A stretch of DNA of 25,217 bases from positions 1-25,217 of the forward strand of contig JBAXAO010000017.1 of assembly GCA_037142435.1 (NCBI GenBank). Reading direction: 5' to 3'. Positions 24,335-25,217 of the stretch are shown piece after piece. Position 1 is the first letter of the stretch. Every line of letters starts with the position of its first letter. The notes under the pieces were generated by a model that was not told the origin of the DNA, ran no database searches, and was given only the letters and a program-made list of their open reading frames with translations. The stretch is from CAIMZW01 sp037142435 (GTDB taxonomy: Bacteria > Actinomycetota > Actinomycetes > Nanopelagicales > Nanopelagicaceae). The position numbers were made by a program, and so were the translations under genes.

Positions 24335-25217
24335 TGAAATTCAGTGGCTCGGTCCCTAAATGGATTGGCCGCTTTGCATATCTTGTAGGTCTTTTCGATA
24401 TGGGCGCCAATCTGTTTCGCCCCATCCGCATTCGTGCACACAAGATTGATCACTACTTACCACTCGCGGTCCACTCGACAGCTTTTGCTACGGCATTCTT
24501 TTCTGGCGTCATCACTTTAATTCTGGCTCGCGGTCTGATCAGGCGGAAACGTCGAGCTTGGACCATGAGCCTCGGCGCACTAGTTATCAGTTTGATCGCC
24601 AATGGACTTCGGTTAAACGATCAACCATTCGAGGAAATTCTCTCTGTTGTTCTCATAATTCTTTTGGTCGCTTATCGAAAAGAGTTCTACGCTAAATCTG
24701 ACCCCACCACAAAATTGCGCCCGGTATACGGTTTTGTTTTTGCTTTTATCATTTTCTTTATTTCAGGAATTTTGATCTTGCTCTTCCGCCACGGTTCCCA
24801 GATAGCCGGTAGTCCTTCAGTCAAAGACATCCTCTTAACAGTTCTCGAAGGGTTAGTCGGAATTACCGGTCCAGTTAAATTCATCTCCGATCGTTCTAAC
24901 GACGCGCTGGGCTTTACTTTAGGCACCTTTGGAATATTCCTAGTTGTAATTCCAATCTGGCTCTATTTCCGCAGAATCGAACCCACTCCGAAAATGAGCG
25001 CGGATGAACTTGAGATCGTAAAGAAGCTTATAAAGCACGATTTAGAGCAAGACTCCTTGGGTTACTTTGCTACTCGCCTGGATAAAAGCGTTATCTGGGC
25101 GAAGAATCAAAAGGCCGGCATTGCTTATCGCGTCCAAGGTGGCGTGATGTTGGCCAGTGGAGATCCATTTGGTGAATACAGTCTCTGGCCCGAAGCTATC
25201 GCTGAATTTCTTGAGGT
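24334..25217 (+). CDS. phosphatidylglycerol lysyltransferase-family membrane protein (5' part, runs off the right edge)
   Basis: The first 294 residues are visible, with no stop. About five hydrophobic segments (near 46-68, 78-97, 103-118, 133-155, 205-225) are followed by the start of a cytoplasmic DUF2156/LPG-synthase domain. Its opening DSLGYFATRLDKSVIW, then AYRVQGGVMLASGDPFG, is characteristic of MprF and the N-terminal half of LysX. Such enzymes move an aminoacyl group, often lysine, from tRNA to phosphatidylglycerol and make the membrane less anionic. Whether a LysRS domain follows, as in mycobacterial LysX, lies beyond the edge. The ATG at 24334 overlaps the propeller stop as TAATG. 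The amino acid used cannot be told. Confidence 0.85.
   Translation, partial: MKFSGSVPKWIGRFAYLVGLFDMGANLFRPIRIRAHKIDHYLPLAVHSTAFATAFFSGVITLILARGLIRRKRRAWTMSLGALVISLIANGLRLNDQPFEEILSVVLIILLVAYRKEFYAKSDPTTKLRPVYGFVFAFIIFFISGILILLFRHGSQIAGSPSVKDILLTVLEGLVGITGPVKFISDRSNDALGFTLGTFGIFLVVIPIWLYFRRIEPTPKMSADELEIVKKLIKHDLEQDSLGYFATRLDKSVIWAKNQKAGIAYRVQGGVMLASGDPFGEYSLWPEAIAEFLE

Overview
The window reads as actinobacterial chromosome. Its backbone on the minus strand (tilS, hpt, ftsH, folE, folP, folB, folK, panC, coaX, lysS, clpC) follows the order known from Mycobacterium and relatives. Other actinobacterial marks are a RipA-like NlpC/P60 endopeptidase, a MetZ sulfhydrylase, a Tat-exported deacetylase-like protein and probable leaderless promoters. 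By eye the base composition is near 50% GC (not computed), and genes overlap or abut almost everywhere. This suggests a small, streamlined actinobacterium of the freshwater/marine Nanopelagicales or Microbacteriaceae kind. The lineage is inference. I see no rRNA, tRNA, CRISPR array, insertion sequence, prophage or integration site, and no non-coding stretch longer than about 150 bases.

Layout. Bases 1-1509 hold the 5' 60% of clpC (minus). Bases 1662-12634 are an almost gapless minus-strand block, transcribed from right to left: hpt, ftsH, folE, folP, folB, folK, panC, nadB, nadC, coaX, lysS, argA-like acetyltransferase. It joins folate synthesis (folE/P/B/K), pantothenate and CoA (panC, coaX), NAD (nadB, nadC), purine salvage (hpt) and membrane proteolysis (ftsH). 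tilS (12663-13622) sits upstream with its own likely promoter, preceded by a secreted peptidoglycan endopeptidase (13644-14864) and an ABC-2 type exporter pair (14945-16641).

From 16671 the organisation changes to short divergent and convergent units: metZ (+), ctaB (-), a D,D-carboxypeptidase plus an EamA transporter (-), a SpoU-family RNA methyltransferase (+) and a TPR protein (-). Two convergent pairs overlap at their 3' ends. The right end (22539-25217, +) is a tightly coupled three-gene operon: a Tat-signal polysaccharide-deacetylase-like protein lacking the usual catalytic Asp pair, a secreted seven-bladed-type YVTN beta-propeller, and a membrane protein of the phosphatidylglycerol lysyltransferase family cut by the window end. 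This operon is the best candidate here for an undescribed, envelope-directed system.

A recurring signal ties several transcription units together: TANNNT followed by exactly 6 or 7 bases and then the start codon, with no ribosome binding site. That is the pattern expected for leaderless mRNAs. It decides several start codons below. Genes inside operons instead start by ATGA, GTGA, TGATG or TAATG overlaps.
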